This document shows, piece after piece, positions 45,241-54,490 of a stretch of 64,000 nucleotides of DNA. Source of the DNA: Chitinophagales bacterium (lineage in GTDB: Bacteria > Bacteroidota > Bacteroidia > Chitinophagales > JADIYW01). The stretch covers positions 122,867 through 186,866 of the forward strand of contig JACJXS010000013.1 in assembly GCA_020636545.1 (NCBI GenBank). Reading direction: 5' to 3'. The notes below the pieces were generated by a model that was not told where the DNA came from, did not search any database, and was given only the letters and a program-made list of their open reading frames with translations. The position numbers and the translations under genes were made by a program. Numbering within the stretch: the first letter of the stretch is position 1; each line of letters opens with the position of its first letter.

Positions 45241-46600
45241 ATTAAAATTTATAGATTTATTCGCTGGTCTTGGTGGTATTCGTCTTGGATTTGAGCAAGC
45301 CTGTCAAGAAAGAGGAATTGAAACAGAATGTGTATTAACATCTGAAATTAAACCTTATGCAATTCAAACACTAAAACATAATCATCATCACGAAAATTTT
45401 GTTGGCGATATTTTTCAAGTTAAAAATGAGGATATTCCACCATTTGATTTTTTATTTGGTGGTTTTCCTTGTCAGCCATTTAGTGCAAGTGGGAAACGCA
45501 ATGGTTTTGCAGATACAAGAGGAACTTTGTTTTTTGAAATAGAACGAATTATAAAACACCACCAACCAAAAGGGTTTATTCTTGAAAATGTTGAAGGTTT
45601 AGTAAAACACGATTTAGAAAATAAACACGATGAAATAGGTAGAACTTTAAAAACTATTTTAGATAAACTTGAAAATGAATTAGATTATCAAGTTTCTTGG
45701 AAAGTTTTAGATAGCCTTAATTTTGGCGTTCCTCAGTCAAGAAAACGAGTTTTTATTGTCGGTACAAAAAACGAAAAAGTATCATTAGATAATTTTGAGC
45801 CAACTTACAAAGTATTGAAAGATATTTTAGAAAGTGGTAAACCAACATTGAATACTGATTTTACTAAAAAATTACTTTCTCATTTTACGGTTGAGCAACT
45901 TTATGGAAAGTCAATAAAGGACAAACGTGGTGGCGAAAATAATATTCATAGTTGGGATATTGGTATAAAAGGCGAATGTTCAAATGACCAAATAAATTTA
46001 TTGAATAGGCTTTTTAAAGAACGTAGAAAAAAGCAATGGGCAAGTGAAATTGGTATTGATTGGATGGATGGAATGCCTTTAACTTTAAGTCAAATTCAGT
46101 CATTTTTTCCTACAAATAATTTGTTTGAAAATGTTGATGTAAAAATACTTTTAGATGACTTAGTTGAAAAAGGTTATATAAAATTTGAGCACCCAAAAAA
46201 ATTAGTTACTGAAAATACAGAGAATGGAGTAATTACTTCTCGTGTGTATGACAAAACAAAACCAAAAGGCTACAATATAGTAACTGGTAAATTGAGTTTT
46301 GAAATAAATAAAATTTTAAATCCGTTCGAAATTGCACCAACTTTGGTGGCAACTGATATGGTTAAAATTGTTGTCCCTGATGGCAAAGGAATAAGAAAAC
46401 TAACCATTAGAGAAGGATTACGAATTTTTGGCTATCCTGAAAATTACGAAATTCCTGTAAAAGAAAGTTTTGCTTTTGACTTATTAGGAAACACTGTTGT
46501 TGTTCCAGTAATTAAAGCTATTGCTGAAAGAGTTTTAGATGCTTTGGAAGTATCGGAATGCGAAATATTAGAAACTGAAAATATCGGAATTAGAGTTTAA
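45230..46600 (+). CDS. DNA (cytosine-5) methyltransferase of a restriction-modification system
   Basis: A 456-residue C5 methyltransferase. Motif I DLFAGLGGIRLGFEQA, motif IV GGFPCQPFSASGKR with the catalytic Cys, motif VI ENVEGLVKHD, motif VIII QSRKRVFIVG and motif X LLGNTVVVPV are all present; the target-recognition region spans about residues 205-390. The convergent restriction gene next to it belongs to the NgoBV-like class, for which GGNNCC is the known target, so that sequence is the guess. It overlaps the 3' end of the restriction gene by 11 bp. The restriction gene is broken, so it now acts alone. Confidence 0.92.
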   Translation: MRIKLKFIDLFAGLGGIRLGFEQACQERGIETECVLTSEIKPYAIQTLKHNHHHENFVGDIFQVKNEDIPPFDFLFGGFPCQPFSASGKRNGFADTRGTLFFEIERIIKHHQPKGFILENVEGLVKHDLENKHDEIGRTLKTILDKLENELDYQVSWKVLDSLNFGVPQSRKRVFIVGTKNEKVSLDNFEPTYKVLKDILESGKPTLNTDFTKKLLSHFTVEQLYGKSIKDKRGGENNIHSWDIGIKGECSNDQINLLNRLFKERRKKQWASEIGIDWMDGMPLTLSQIQSFFPTNNLFENVDVKILLDDLVEKGYIKFEHPKKLVTENTENGVITSRVYDKTKPKGYNIVTGKLSFEINKILNPFEIAPTLVATDMVKIVVPDGKGIRKLTIREGLRIFGYPENYEIPVKESFAFDLLGNTVVVPVIKAIAERVLDALEVSECEILETENIGIRV

Positions 46601-46932
46601 CTCCTGTATTTTTATGATATTTTGACTTTACTTTCTTTAACCAATTTTCTTTGTATCTATCACATTGAGGATATAAATCTAATGTAGAAGAAATAGCATT
46701 TAAAAAATCTATTTTATTTGCAAAAGGTTGATATTTCAATCTTTTAGAATACCAAGTACAAGGTCTTAAATTGTAAACTTGATTACGTTTTACTTGCATT
46801 TTTATAGGGTCTTGTCCTGATGGACTTGTTATTTCCCAAACCTTTTTTAGCCAAATATTGTCGATTGAGAGTTCTGCATCTACCATTTTGTAGCTAAAAA
46901 TCAAATAGTCTGCTTCAATTCTTTCAGGGATT

Positions 46933-47855
46933 AGACCTCTTGCGAAATTCACACTAAGCTAATAAAAAACTATTTCCAATCTAGTTTAATAACCTAAACT
47001 TGTTGATGATTTGGAAAGAAATTAAAAATCTAAAGCCGACAGATTTTAAAAGGCTAACAGGAGTAACACCTATTATATTCTTGCATTTAGTGGAAGCTGT
47101 GAATGACTATGAAGCAAAGACACGAAAGCGAGGAAGAACAGGTAGAAAATCGCATTTAATAACAGAGGACAAGCTACTAATGACCTTGATGTATCTTCGA
47201 GAATATCGTACTATGTTTCATATAGGAGTTGCATACGGATTAAGTGAAAGCAATGTTTGTAGAACTATAAAATTTATAGAACAAGCATTAATTAGTCACC
47301 CTTCCTTCCCTACATCTACTTGGCAAACGTGTCTTAACAGAGTCAGAACATCTCTTTGAAGTTATCCTAATAGATGTAGCAGAGACCCCAATTGAACGAC
47401 CTAAAAAAAACAACGTAAATATTACTCAGGTAAAAAGAAAAGACATACTATAAAAACACAGATAGTAGCAGAAAAACATACACGAAAAATAATCTGTTTG
47501 CATAATAGTATAGGCAAACAACATGATTTTAAACTTTTTAAAAATAGTAGAGTATTTATACATCCTACTATAAAAGCACAAACAGATGCTGGTTATCAAG
47601 GTATTAAAAAGCAACACGCTAATAGTGAACTACCCAAGAAACGGAGTAAGAAAAATCCGCTAACTAAAGAAGATAAGATACAAAATAGAAAAATATCATC
47701 CCACAGAGTGCTAATAGAAAACATTATCCGTGAACTAAAAATATTTAAAATATTAGCAGAAAAATATCGAAATCGAAGAAGAAGATTTAACTTAAGAATG
47801 AATATTATTGCAGGAATTTATAATCTAAGTCTAAAATGAATTTCGCAAGAGGTCT
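46933..47855 (+). mobile_element. IS5-family (ISL2-like) insertion sequence, 923 bp
   Basis: The ends are perfect 19-bp inverted repeats: AGACCTCTTGCGAAATTCA at 46933-46951 and its complement at 47837-47855. The flanks are ATT (46930-46932 and 47856-47858), a 3-bp target duplication of ANT form, typical of the ISL2 group. The uninterrupted target is seen in the second restriction-gene copy (GGGATTGTTAAAAG), which proves the boundaries. It is nested in the left 551-bp repeat. Confidence 0.93.
47006..47839 (+). pseudogene. IS5-family DDE transposase, frame interrupted
   Basis: The first part (from ATG 47006, or TTG 47000) holds a helix-turn-helix (EYRTMFHIGVAYGLSESNV) and stops at 47359. Continuing in another frame gives VLTESEHLFEVILIDVAETP with the first Asp, and then, back in the original frame after an A8 run (47403-47410), TDAGYQGI with the second Asp and ENIIRELKIFK with the Glu. 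So there is a +1 shift near 47300-47318 and a -1 shift at the A8 run. The A8 shift could be programmed, as in related elements; the first looks like damage or a read error. Confidence 0.75.
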
Positions 47856-48232
47856 ATTGTTAAAAGTGAAGTGCAATAACTATCAAAATTTGCAATATCA
47901 AAAGCTGGACTTGCATCTGCATTAAAAGTTTTTAATTCTAAAAAACCTGAATTTGAACTTTCTGTTAATAGAAAGTCTGGAAATTCTTGAGTGTTTGTTG
48001 GTTGTCTAAAATAAAAATTTTGTTGCCTTAACCATTCTCCAAGCCATTCTTGAAGTAAATCACCAATTGCGTCTTTGCCTTTATATTTTGCAGAAATTCC
48101 GCCAAGTATGATTTCAATACTTCCGATTTGTTCTTTTATTTTAAATTCATTCAACAACAAATCATAAATTTCATTCGCTGTAACCTTTTTCTTCTCTGCC
48201 ATCAATGTAACTTGATTCGATTTAAAATTTTT

Positions 48233-49836
48233 TCCTGACTTGTCCCATTTAGTGCGGTGCGAATAATTTTGCGATATTTTCCTCCATTTTATCAGTTGGC
48301 TTTGCTTTTACAGTAACCACTTTATTGGTAATTTGATTTAGAATTTCGCCATCAACTACTTTTTTTGCCTCATCTATAAACTTGCGGATAGAAACCCCAG
48401 TTTTAAGTTCAATATCCTTAGCTATCACTAAAGCTATAAAACAGACTAAGATGTGAAGCTTGATGGGTTGCTCTTTAAAATGGAAGATAGGGCGGGTTTG
48501 CAAATCGCTTTTGGAGATGCGAAAGGCTTGTTCAATCTTATAGAGTTGGTGATACCTTTCAATAATTGTGGCATTGTCAACTATTGTGCTTTTTAAATTT
48601 GTGTAATATCCTTTAATACCTAATAACTTTGTGGCTTTTTCAATTAATGCTTCATTTAGGGATACTTTTGTTCCTTCTGTTTTAGTAAATTTGAGGCGTT
48701 TAGCTTTTGAAGGTTTTTCTATTACCTGATTAGCTTTTTCGATTTGCTTTTCCATTTCATATTTATCCTTGCGATATCTTACTGTCGAAAAGCTGCAAAT
48801 CAAGTCTCCGTTTTCTGTTTTAATCCTGATGTTTTTGCCGTCTTCTCTACAAATTTTCTCATCAATAATTTTCAATAAATCAGCAGATATATTTCCTAAT
48901 CTTGCTCCTACGATGTAGTTGATATTATTTGCATTGAGCTGATTTACATTTTCGGTACTTATCATGGCTGCATCGGCAACAACGGGAAAGCTTTTTACCT
49001 CATTCTTACGAATAAAACCTTTGATAACAGGTATAAAAGTATGCCCCTCAAAGGTGTTACCAGAAAAAGACCTCATAGGCAATTGGAAAGCCTTCTTTGC
49101 TGACCATAAGGGCAATTAGTATTTGTGGTTGTTGAGATTTATTGTCTTTGGAAAATCCATTCTTACGCAGTTCATCTTCTTCAAATGTTTCAAAGTATAA
49201 AGTCGTTACATCGTAAAACAAAAGGTCGTAATTAAATGAGTAATGGGCTTTTGCAAAGTTTAATACCTTCTGCTCTACAACGTCTTTAAGCTGAATACAT
49301 TCAGGTGCAATTTTGTAGTAAGTTTTACGACTATGGTGGATACCAAAATATTGTGCCATCAAGTCTATAGAACGAAGTTTTGATGCTGGTTCAAATAGTC
49401 TTATAGTTGCCAAATCACGAAGTAAAATAGGAAGTATATCAAAACCTACCTGCTGTTGCAATGACTCAATTTGTTGATAGAAAAACGGTATTTAATTCCT
49501 ACGAATTTACTATAGTTAAGATGTAATAATTGGTTTGGGTTTTCATCAGGAAAAATAGAAAGTTGTAAGCGATAATCCCTAATCCATTCTTCAGCCAAAA
49601 GCAACAAATCGTTTAGTGCTGTTTCGGAATGGGCAGAGCCAATATGCCGCATTACTACTCTTTTATTGTTTTGGTAGCGGATAACCTGTACTGCTTTGGC
49701 TTTTGATGCGGTCTGAACTACTCTTATTTTCATATTATAATAATCCTTAGTGCGGTATTTTTTGTATAAAAATAAGAATATATACTGAATATCAATGAAT
49801 TATAACCGCACTAAATTAGAGTGGGACAAGTCAGGA
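48233..49836 (-). mobile_element. IS1634-family insertion sequence, 1604 bp
   Basis: The ends carry perfect 15-bp inverted repeats beginning TCCTGACTTGTCCCA; inside them TTTAGTGCGGT occurs on both sides, directly on the left but after six extra bases (CTCTAA) on the right. It is flanked by two 551-bp direct copies of chromosomal sequence. IS1634 of Mycoplasma mycoides is known to make long, variable direct repeats, so this fits the family. It carries a single transposase gene, broken into three frames. Confidence 0.88.
48249..49733 (-). pseudogene. IS1634-family transposase, two frameshifts
   Basis: Three overlapping minus-strand frames make one transposase: 49733-49446 (KIRVVQTASKAKAVQVIRY), 49461-49057 (LLFYDVTTLYFETFEEDEL) and 49115-48249 (VVADAAMISTENVNQL, YKIEQAFRISKSDLQTRPI). 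The DDE residues are in FYDVTTLYFE, VADAAMIS and IEQAFR. The breaks fall at short T runs: one T appears missing after GIKYRF (near 49490), and one T appears extra at EVFSGN (near 49070). The stop codon lies within the left inverted repeat. Either the element is dead or the homopolymers were misread. Confidence 0.8.
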
Positions 49837-50360
49837 GTACAAGGTCTTAAATTGTAAACTTGATTACGTTTTACTTGCATTTTTATAGGGTCTTGTCCTG
49901 ATGGACTTGTTATTTCCCAAACCTTTTTTAGCCAAATATTGTCGATTGAGAGTTCTGCATCTACCATTTTGTAGCTAAAAATCAAATAGTCTGCTTCAAT
50001 TCTTTCAGGGATTGTTAAAAGTGAAGTGCAATAACTATCAAAATTTGCAATATCAAAAGCTGGACTTGCATCTGCATTAAAAGTTTTTAATTCTAAAAAA
50101 CCTGAATTTGAACTTTCTGTTAATAGAAAGTCTGGAAATTCTTGAGTGTTTGTTGGTTGTCTAAAATAAAAATTTTGTTGCCTTAACCATTCTCCAAGCC
50201 ATTCTTGAAGTAAATCACCAATTGCGTCTTTGCCTTTATATTTTGCAGAAATTCCGCCAAGTATGATTTCAATACTTCCGATTTGTTCTTTTATTTTAAA
50301 TTCATTCAAAAACAAATCATAAATTTCATTCGCTGTAACCTTTTTCTTCTCTGCCATCAA
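49800..50360 (-). pseudogene. NgoBV-like restriction gene, second copy, 3' truncated
   Basis: This frame keeps the start and about 175 codons of the restriction enzyme, uninterrupted, including the catalytic NTQEFPDFLL and FLELKTF parts. It is cut at 49837 where IS1634 begins; about 12 codons of IS sequence (PDLSHSNLVRL) replace the 55 C-terminal residues. It keeps the native upstream region. It differs from the left copy at one base, giving DLFLNEF instead of DLLLNEF. Activity is unlikely without the C-terminus but not excluded. Confidence 0.8.
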
Positions 50361-50387
50361 TGTAACTTGATTCGATTTAAAATTTTT
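49837..50387. repeat. Right copy of the 551-bp direct repeat
   Basis: Matches the left copy (46756-48232 without the nested element) base for base as far as I compared, except A at 50310 against C at 48155. Both copies are exactly 551 bp and abut the IS1634 ends, as expected for a target-site duplication. Confidence 0.9.
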
Positions 50388-50535
50388 CGTAAATGTACAG
50401 TTTTTTTGTTGATGTTCATTTGTAAATATTTGGTTCTATAATATTGTAATTCAACAATGAGATAACTCTGTGTTGCAATAATTTATAAATCGAATAATTG
50501 AATTATCTATTTCTAATCTTACAAAAACTCCTCAA

Positions 50536-50562
50536 ATAAAAATCCCGACCAAATAGTCGGGA
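50536..50562 (-). terminator. Intrinsic terminator of GAPDH gene
   Basis: A 7-bp stem (TCCCGAC/GTCGGGA, loop CAAATA on the plus strand) is followed on the minus strand by a T-rich tail (TTTTTATTTG), 28 bases after the GAPDH stop. Confidence 0.8.
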
Positions 50563-50589
50563 CTTGATTTATTATCTTTTCTATTTTAA

Positions 50590-52020
50590 TTAATAGTAAG
50601 TCAATCTTTGAACACCGCCAATATATTTGGCTAGTCTTACTACTTGTCTTGTGTAACCATATTCATTATCATACCAAACATACAATACAATAGATTTGTT
50701 ATTTGGCGAAATTAAAGTCGCATTTGAATCTACAATTGATGCATGTGAATTGCCAATACAATCAGAGGAAACTAATTCTTGAGAAGTAGAAAAATCAATT
50801 TGTTCTACTAAATCTCCAAAAGAACCTGCATTTCTTAATAATTGATTCACTTCTTCAACAGAACTTGCTTCTTTAGATAAATTCAAATTTAAAATAGCTA
50901 AAGAAACATCAGGTGTAGGAACACGAACCGCATTTCCAGTGAATTTTCCAGCCATTTCAGGAATAACTTTTGTAATCGCACTTGCTGCACCAGTTTCCGT
51001 AATTACCATATTCATTGGAGCAGAACGACCTCTTCTATATTTTTTATGGTAGTTGTCCAATAAATTTTGGTCATTAGTATAAGAATGCACTGTTTCAACG
51101 TGTCCACTTTCGATGCCATAATGATCTTTAATTACTTTAATTACTGGAGAAATTGCATTTGTTGTGCAAGAAGCTGCCGTAAATATATTTTTCTCATCTC
51201 TATTGAATGCTAAATGATTAACACCATAAACGATATTTGGTAAACTTCCTTTTCCGGGTGCCGTCAATAAAACTTTAGAAATACCTTTTGCTTGTAAGTG
51301 TGATGCTAATTTTTCTTCATCTCTGAAAATTCCAGAATTGTCAATCAATAAAGCATCTTGAATTCCATATTGCGTATAATCAATCTCGGCAGGATTGTTA
51401 GCTGCAATCATGTGGATAGTATTACCATTTGCAATTAGTGCTTTGTTGGCATAATCTTCAGTGATAACACCTCTAAATTTTCCATGAACAGAATCTTTTC
51501 TAAGTAATGAAGAACGTTTTTTGATTTCATCATCAGAATTTCCTCTTGTAACGATTGCTTTTAAAACTAACTGATCCCCTTTTCCATATTGTTGAATTAA
51601 TTCTCTTGCTACTAAACGACCAATTCTACCAAACCCAAAAAGTACAACATGTTTTGGCTTCAAACTTTTCTTGTCTTGACCAATATAAGCTTCTAGTTTT
51701 TTAGCAACAAATATATCAATAGAATCGAAGTTGGCTTTTTCTTCCAACCATTCTTTACCTAAAGTAGATAAATCAACTCTTGTTGGAGCAAGGTTTAATT
51801 TTTCAATGCTTTGTGCAATAGCTAAGAAATCATCAACCGTAATTGGTAAGTTTAAATAAACTCGTGTAAATTCTGCATTATTCAAAATTTCTGTGAATCG
51901 TGCATCCGCAATGTTTCTTCTGAAAATCGTTAATTCAATGTTTTTTTCTAACCAAAGTTTGCCTGCAATGTTAATTAATTCAATGGCATTTTTTTCTTTG
52001 TTTACCCAATTTGTTGTCAT
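50590..52020 (-). CDS. gap: Glyceraldehyde-3-phosphate dehydrogenase, long form
   Basis: A 476-residue GAPDH, which oxidises glyceraldehyde 3-phosphate to 1,3-bisphosphoglycerate in glycolysis. NAD-binding GFGRIGR at 129-135, catalytic Cys285 in AASCTTNA, HSYTNDQ and WYDNEYGY at the C-terminus. About 125 residues precede the Rossmann fold (usual enzymes start at that fold), rich in charged helices (WVNKEKNAIELINIAGKLW). Such extended forms occur in Bacteroidota; the role of the extension is unknown. It is followed by a terminator. Confidence 0.93.
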   Translation of the reverse strand: MTTNWVNKEKNAIELINIAGKLWLEKNIELTIFRRNIADARFTEILNNAEFTRVYLNLPITVDDFLAIAQSIEKLNLAPTRVDLSTLGKEWLEEKANFDSIDIFVAKKLEAYIGQDKKSLKPKHVVLFGFGRIGRLVARELIQQYGKGDQLVLKAIVTRGNSDDEIKKRSSLLRKDSVHGKFRGVITEDYANKALIANGNTIHMIAANNPAEIDYTQYGIQDALLIDNSGIFRDEEKLASHLQAKGISKVLLTAPGKGSLPNIVYGVNHLAFNRDEKNIFTAASCTTNAISPVIKVIKDHYGIESGHVETVHSYTNDQNLLDNYHKKYRRGRSAPMNMVITETGAASAITKVIPEMAGKFTGNAVRVPTPDVSLAILNLNLSKEASSVEEVNQLLRNAGSFGDLVEQIDFSTSQELVSSDCIGNSHASIVDSNATLISPNNKSIVLYVWYDNEYGYTRQVVRLAKYIGGVQRLTYY

Positions 52021-52063
52021 GATTTTAAAGTTGTATATTAATTTTTAGAGGTTTAAATAAAAA

Positions 52064-52933
52064 TTAGTTACCAAGATAGTTTTTCAATAACTTACTCTTT
52101 GAAGTTGCACGTAATTTGTTTATCGCTTTATCTTTAATTTGTCTTACTCGTTCTCTTGTTAATGCAAATTTCTCTCCTATATCTTCTAATGAAAGTGGAT
52201 GTTCCATTCCTATTCCAAAATAGTAAATCAAAACATCTTTTTGTCGGTCTGTAAGTGTACTTAAAGAACGGTCAATTTCTTTTCTCAAAGAATCCAAATA
52301 CTCAACAGAATAATCTGTACTTGGAACACTAGTATTTTCCAAAACATCTAAAAGTGAATTTTCTTCACCTTCTTGGAAAGGAGCATCAACCGATACGTGT
52401 CTTGCTGCAACACCTAAGGTCGTTTCAACTTCTTCTCTTGTAATTTCTAACATTTCAGCCAATTCTTCAGCAGATGGCTCACGCTCAAACTCTTGTTCTA
52501 AATTTGAAAATGCTTTATTGATTTTGTTTAATGAGCCAACTTTATTTAATGGTAAACGAACAATTCTTGATTGTTCCGCTAAAGCTTGTAAAATAGATTG
52601 ACGAATCCACCAAACTGCATAAGAAATAAATTTAAAACCTCTAGTTTCATCAAATCGTTGAGCAGCTTTAATCAAACCCAAATTTCCTTCATTGATTAAA
52701 TCGCTCAAAGTCAAACCTTGATTTTGATATTGTTTTGCAACAGAAACCACAAACCTTAAATTTGCTTTAGTCAATTTTTCTAAGGCTATTTGGTCTCCAG
52801 CTTTAATTCTTTGTGCTAACTCTACTTCCTCTTCAGGTGTTAGCAACTCCACTTTCCCAATTTCTTGTAAATACTTTTCTAAAGATTGACTTTCTCTGTT
52901 GGTAATGGATTTGGTAATTTTTAATTGACGCAT
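52064..52933 (-). CDS. rpoD: Primary sigma factor RpoD/SigA
   Basis: A 289-residue sigma-70 lacking region 1.1, as in Bacteroidota. Region 1.2 LEKYLQEIGKVELLT, region 2 with NLRFVVSVAKQYQNQGL, SDLINEGNLGLIKAA and the -10-reading helix YAVWWIRQSI, region 3 VRLPLNKVG, and region 4 with LTRERVRQIKDKAINKLR. It directs RNA polymerase to housekeeping promoters, which in this phylum carry TAnnTTTG. It is upstream of gap on the same strand with a 43-bp gap. Confidence 0.95.
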   Translation of the reverse strand: MRQLKITKSITNRESQSLEKYLQEIGKVELLTPEEEVELAQRIKAGDQIALEKLTKANLRFVVSVAKQYQNQGLTLSDLINEGNLGLIKAAQRFDETRGFKFISYAVWWIRQSILQALAEQSRIVRLPLNKVGSLNKINKAFSNLEQEFEREPSAEELAEMLEITREEVETTLGVAARHVSVDAPFQEGEENSLLDVLENTSVPSTDYSVEYLDSLRKEIDRSLSTLTDRQKDVLIYYFGIGMEHPLSLEDIGEKFALTRERVRQIKDKAINKLRATSKSKLLKNYLGN

Positions 52934-53053
52934 ATCGAAAAACTCTGTTTTTTTTTGTGAAGACTGCGAATTTAATTAAAATCTTTCTATATTTCAAGAA
53001 TTTAACATTATTAAAACGTAAGAAATTAAGTATTTTAGCACTTCATTTTTGTT

Positions 53054-54490
53054 ATGCTAAAGAAATTAGACAAAGTAGTTATCCGTTCCTATATTTTACC
53101 ATTGGTAATCACTTATTTACTGACCACTTTTATATTTGTCATGCAATTTTTATGGAAGTATATTGACGATATTGTTGGTAAAGGATTAGAATTGAGTTTG
53201 ATAGCAAAACTAGTCGTTTTATTTGCAATTATCATTCTTCCAATGGCATTGCCTTTGGCTGTTTTGCTTAAGATCGACAATGGTTATTGGTAATTTGGCA
53301 GAAAGTAATGAACTAACTGCCTATAAAGCATCGGGAATTTCCTTAATTCGCGTTATGTTTGGATTGATATTTTCAGCTTTGTTAATGGCAATTTTTGCTT
53401 TCTATTTTTCAAATAGAATCTCTCCTTATGTCAATCTAAAATTTTATACTTTGTTGTATGATATACGAAAGCAAAAACCAGCATTGGACATTACTGAAGG
53501 TGTTTTTTATCGAGGCATAAGTAATTTTGCTATTAAAGTAAAAAAGAAAGATAAAGATAATAAAACATTGTATGACATTATAGTATATGATCATACCAAT
53601 TCTGATAACAACAGCATTGTAACTGCAAAAAAAGGTGAAGTTTTATTAAGTAATACTGGTCAATATTTGATTTTAAATCTATATGAAGGTAGTCAATATC
53701 AATTCAAGCCCAATATTAATAAACAAGATGGTTCTGTGAAAGAGATGACTCAATTATCATTTAAAAAATGGCGAAAAATATTTGATTTGAAAGAATTTAA
53801 AATGGAGCGAACAGATGAAAGTTTGTTCAAATCCAATTATGCAATGTACAATTCTGCTCAATTGAGATTATTAAGCGATTCTGTTCAAATGGAGCTAAAC
53901 AAATCAGAAAGCAATATAAATCAGACTATTAAAAATAATTTTGTTCCTTTTAAGCAAGATGATATAAGCCTAAGTGAAAATGATATAATGCTTAAAAATA
54001 TAAGTATCAATTTAGATAGTATTTATGCAAGAAATATTGATGTCCGAGGTACAACTATGGCATTAGGTTTAGTAAATGGCGTAATAGCCAATATTGAGAA
54101 CTCCAGAGATGATATTAAATGGAAGCTTAGTGATATGGCTCAATATCAAATAGAATTGTATCGAAAATTCAGTTTGTCATTTGCATGTATTGTCTTGATG
54201 TTAATTGGTGCTGTAATGGGTGCAATTGTACGAAAAAGTGGTTTTGGAGTTCTGTATTAATTGCGGTTTTATATTTTGTTGCCTTTCACTTTTTTAATGT
54301 GATAGGGGAAAAATTAGCCAAAAATGAAGTATTGCCAGTTGCAATTGGCATGTGGCTTTCTGCTATCGTATTATTTCCTATTGCATTATTTTTAACCTAT
54401 AAAGCTATGAATGACTCTGTAATTTTCAGAATTGAAAGTATTCAAAAGACATTTCATATATTAAAGAAAAAACTACCTAAAGCAAAATGA
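53054..54490 (+). pseudogene. LptF/LptG-family permease, two frameshifts
   Basis: Three frames together give one YjgP/YjgQ permease: 53054-53269 (KLDKVVIRSYILPLVITYLL), then about 53274-54251 (MVIGNLAESNELTAYKASGI, the family's coupling segment, and a periplasmic beta-jellyroll), then 54251-54490 (VLIAVLYFVAFHFFNVIGEK). The first break adds one base (AAGA at 53270-53273 where a codon such as GCA is expected); the second lacks one T near 54250. Such proteins export lipopolysaccharide as LptB2FG and are essential, so either this copy is a decayed paralogue or the sequence has two indel errors. The last codons overlap the glycosyltransferase start. Confidence 0.8.

Larger units (their letters stand above)
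46590..48205 (-). pseudogene. NgoBV-like restriction endonuclease gene, disrupted by IS5-family element
   Basis: Joining 48205-47859 to 46932-46590 (removing the insertion and one ATT copy) restores a continuous frame of 229 codons plus stop. The product has a PD-(D/E)xK core: NTQEFPDFLL, then SGFLELKTF with ELK, followed by AFDIANFDSY, EADYLIFSYKM, IWLKKVWEI and VYNLRPCTW, which match the NgoBV restriction enzyme family (target GGNNCC). The insertion is between SLLTI and PERIEAD. The gene has also lost its own promoter region to the neighbouring IS1634 element. Family assignment is from memory of its motifs. Confidence 0.75.
46756..48232. repeat. Left copy of the 551-bp direct repeat (interrupted)
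   Basis: This span contains the left copy of a 551-bp direct repeat flanking the IS1634-family element; the 923-bp IS5-family element and its 3-bp duplication account for the extra 926 bp. It begins GTACAAGGTCTTAAATTG and ends AAAATTTTT at the element boundary. It carries the start codon and about 175 codons of the restriction gene. Confidence 0.9.
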
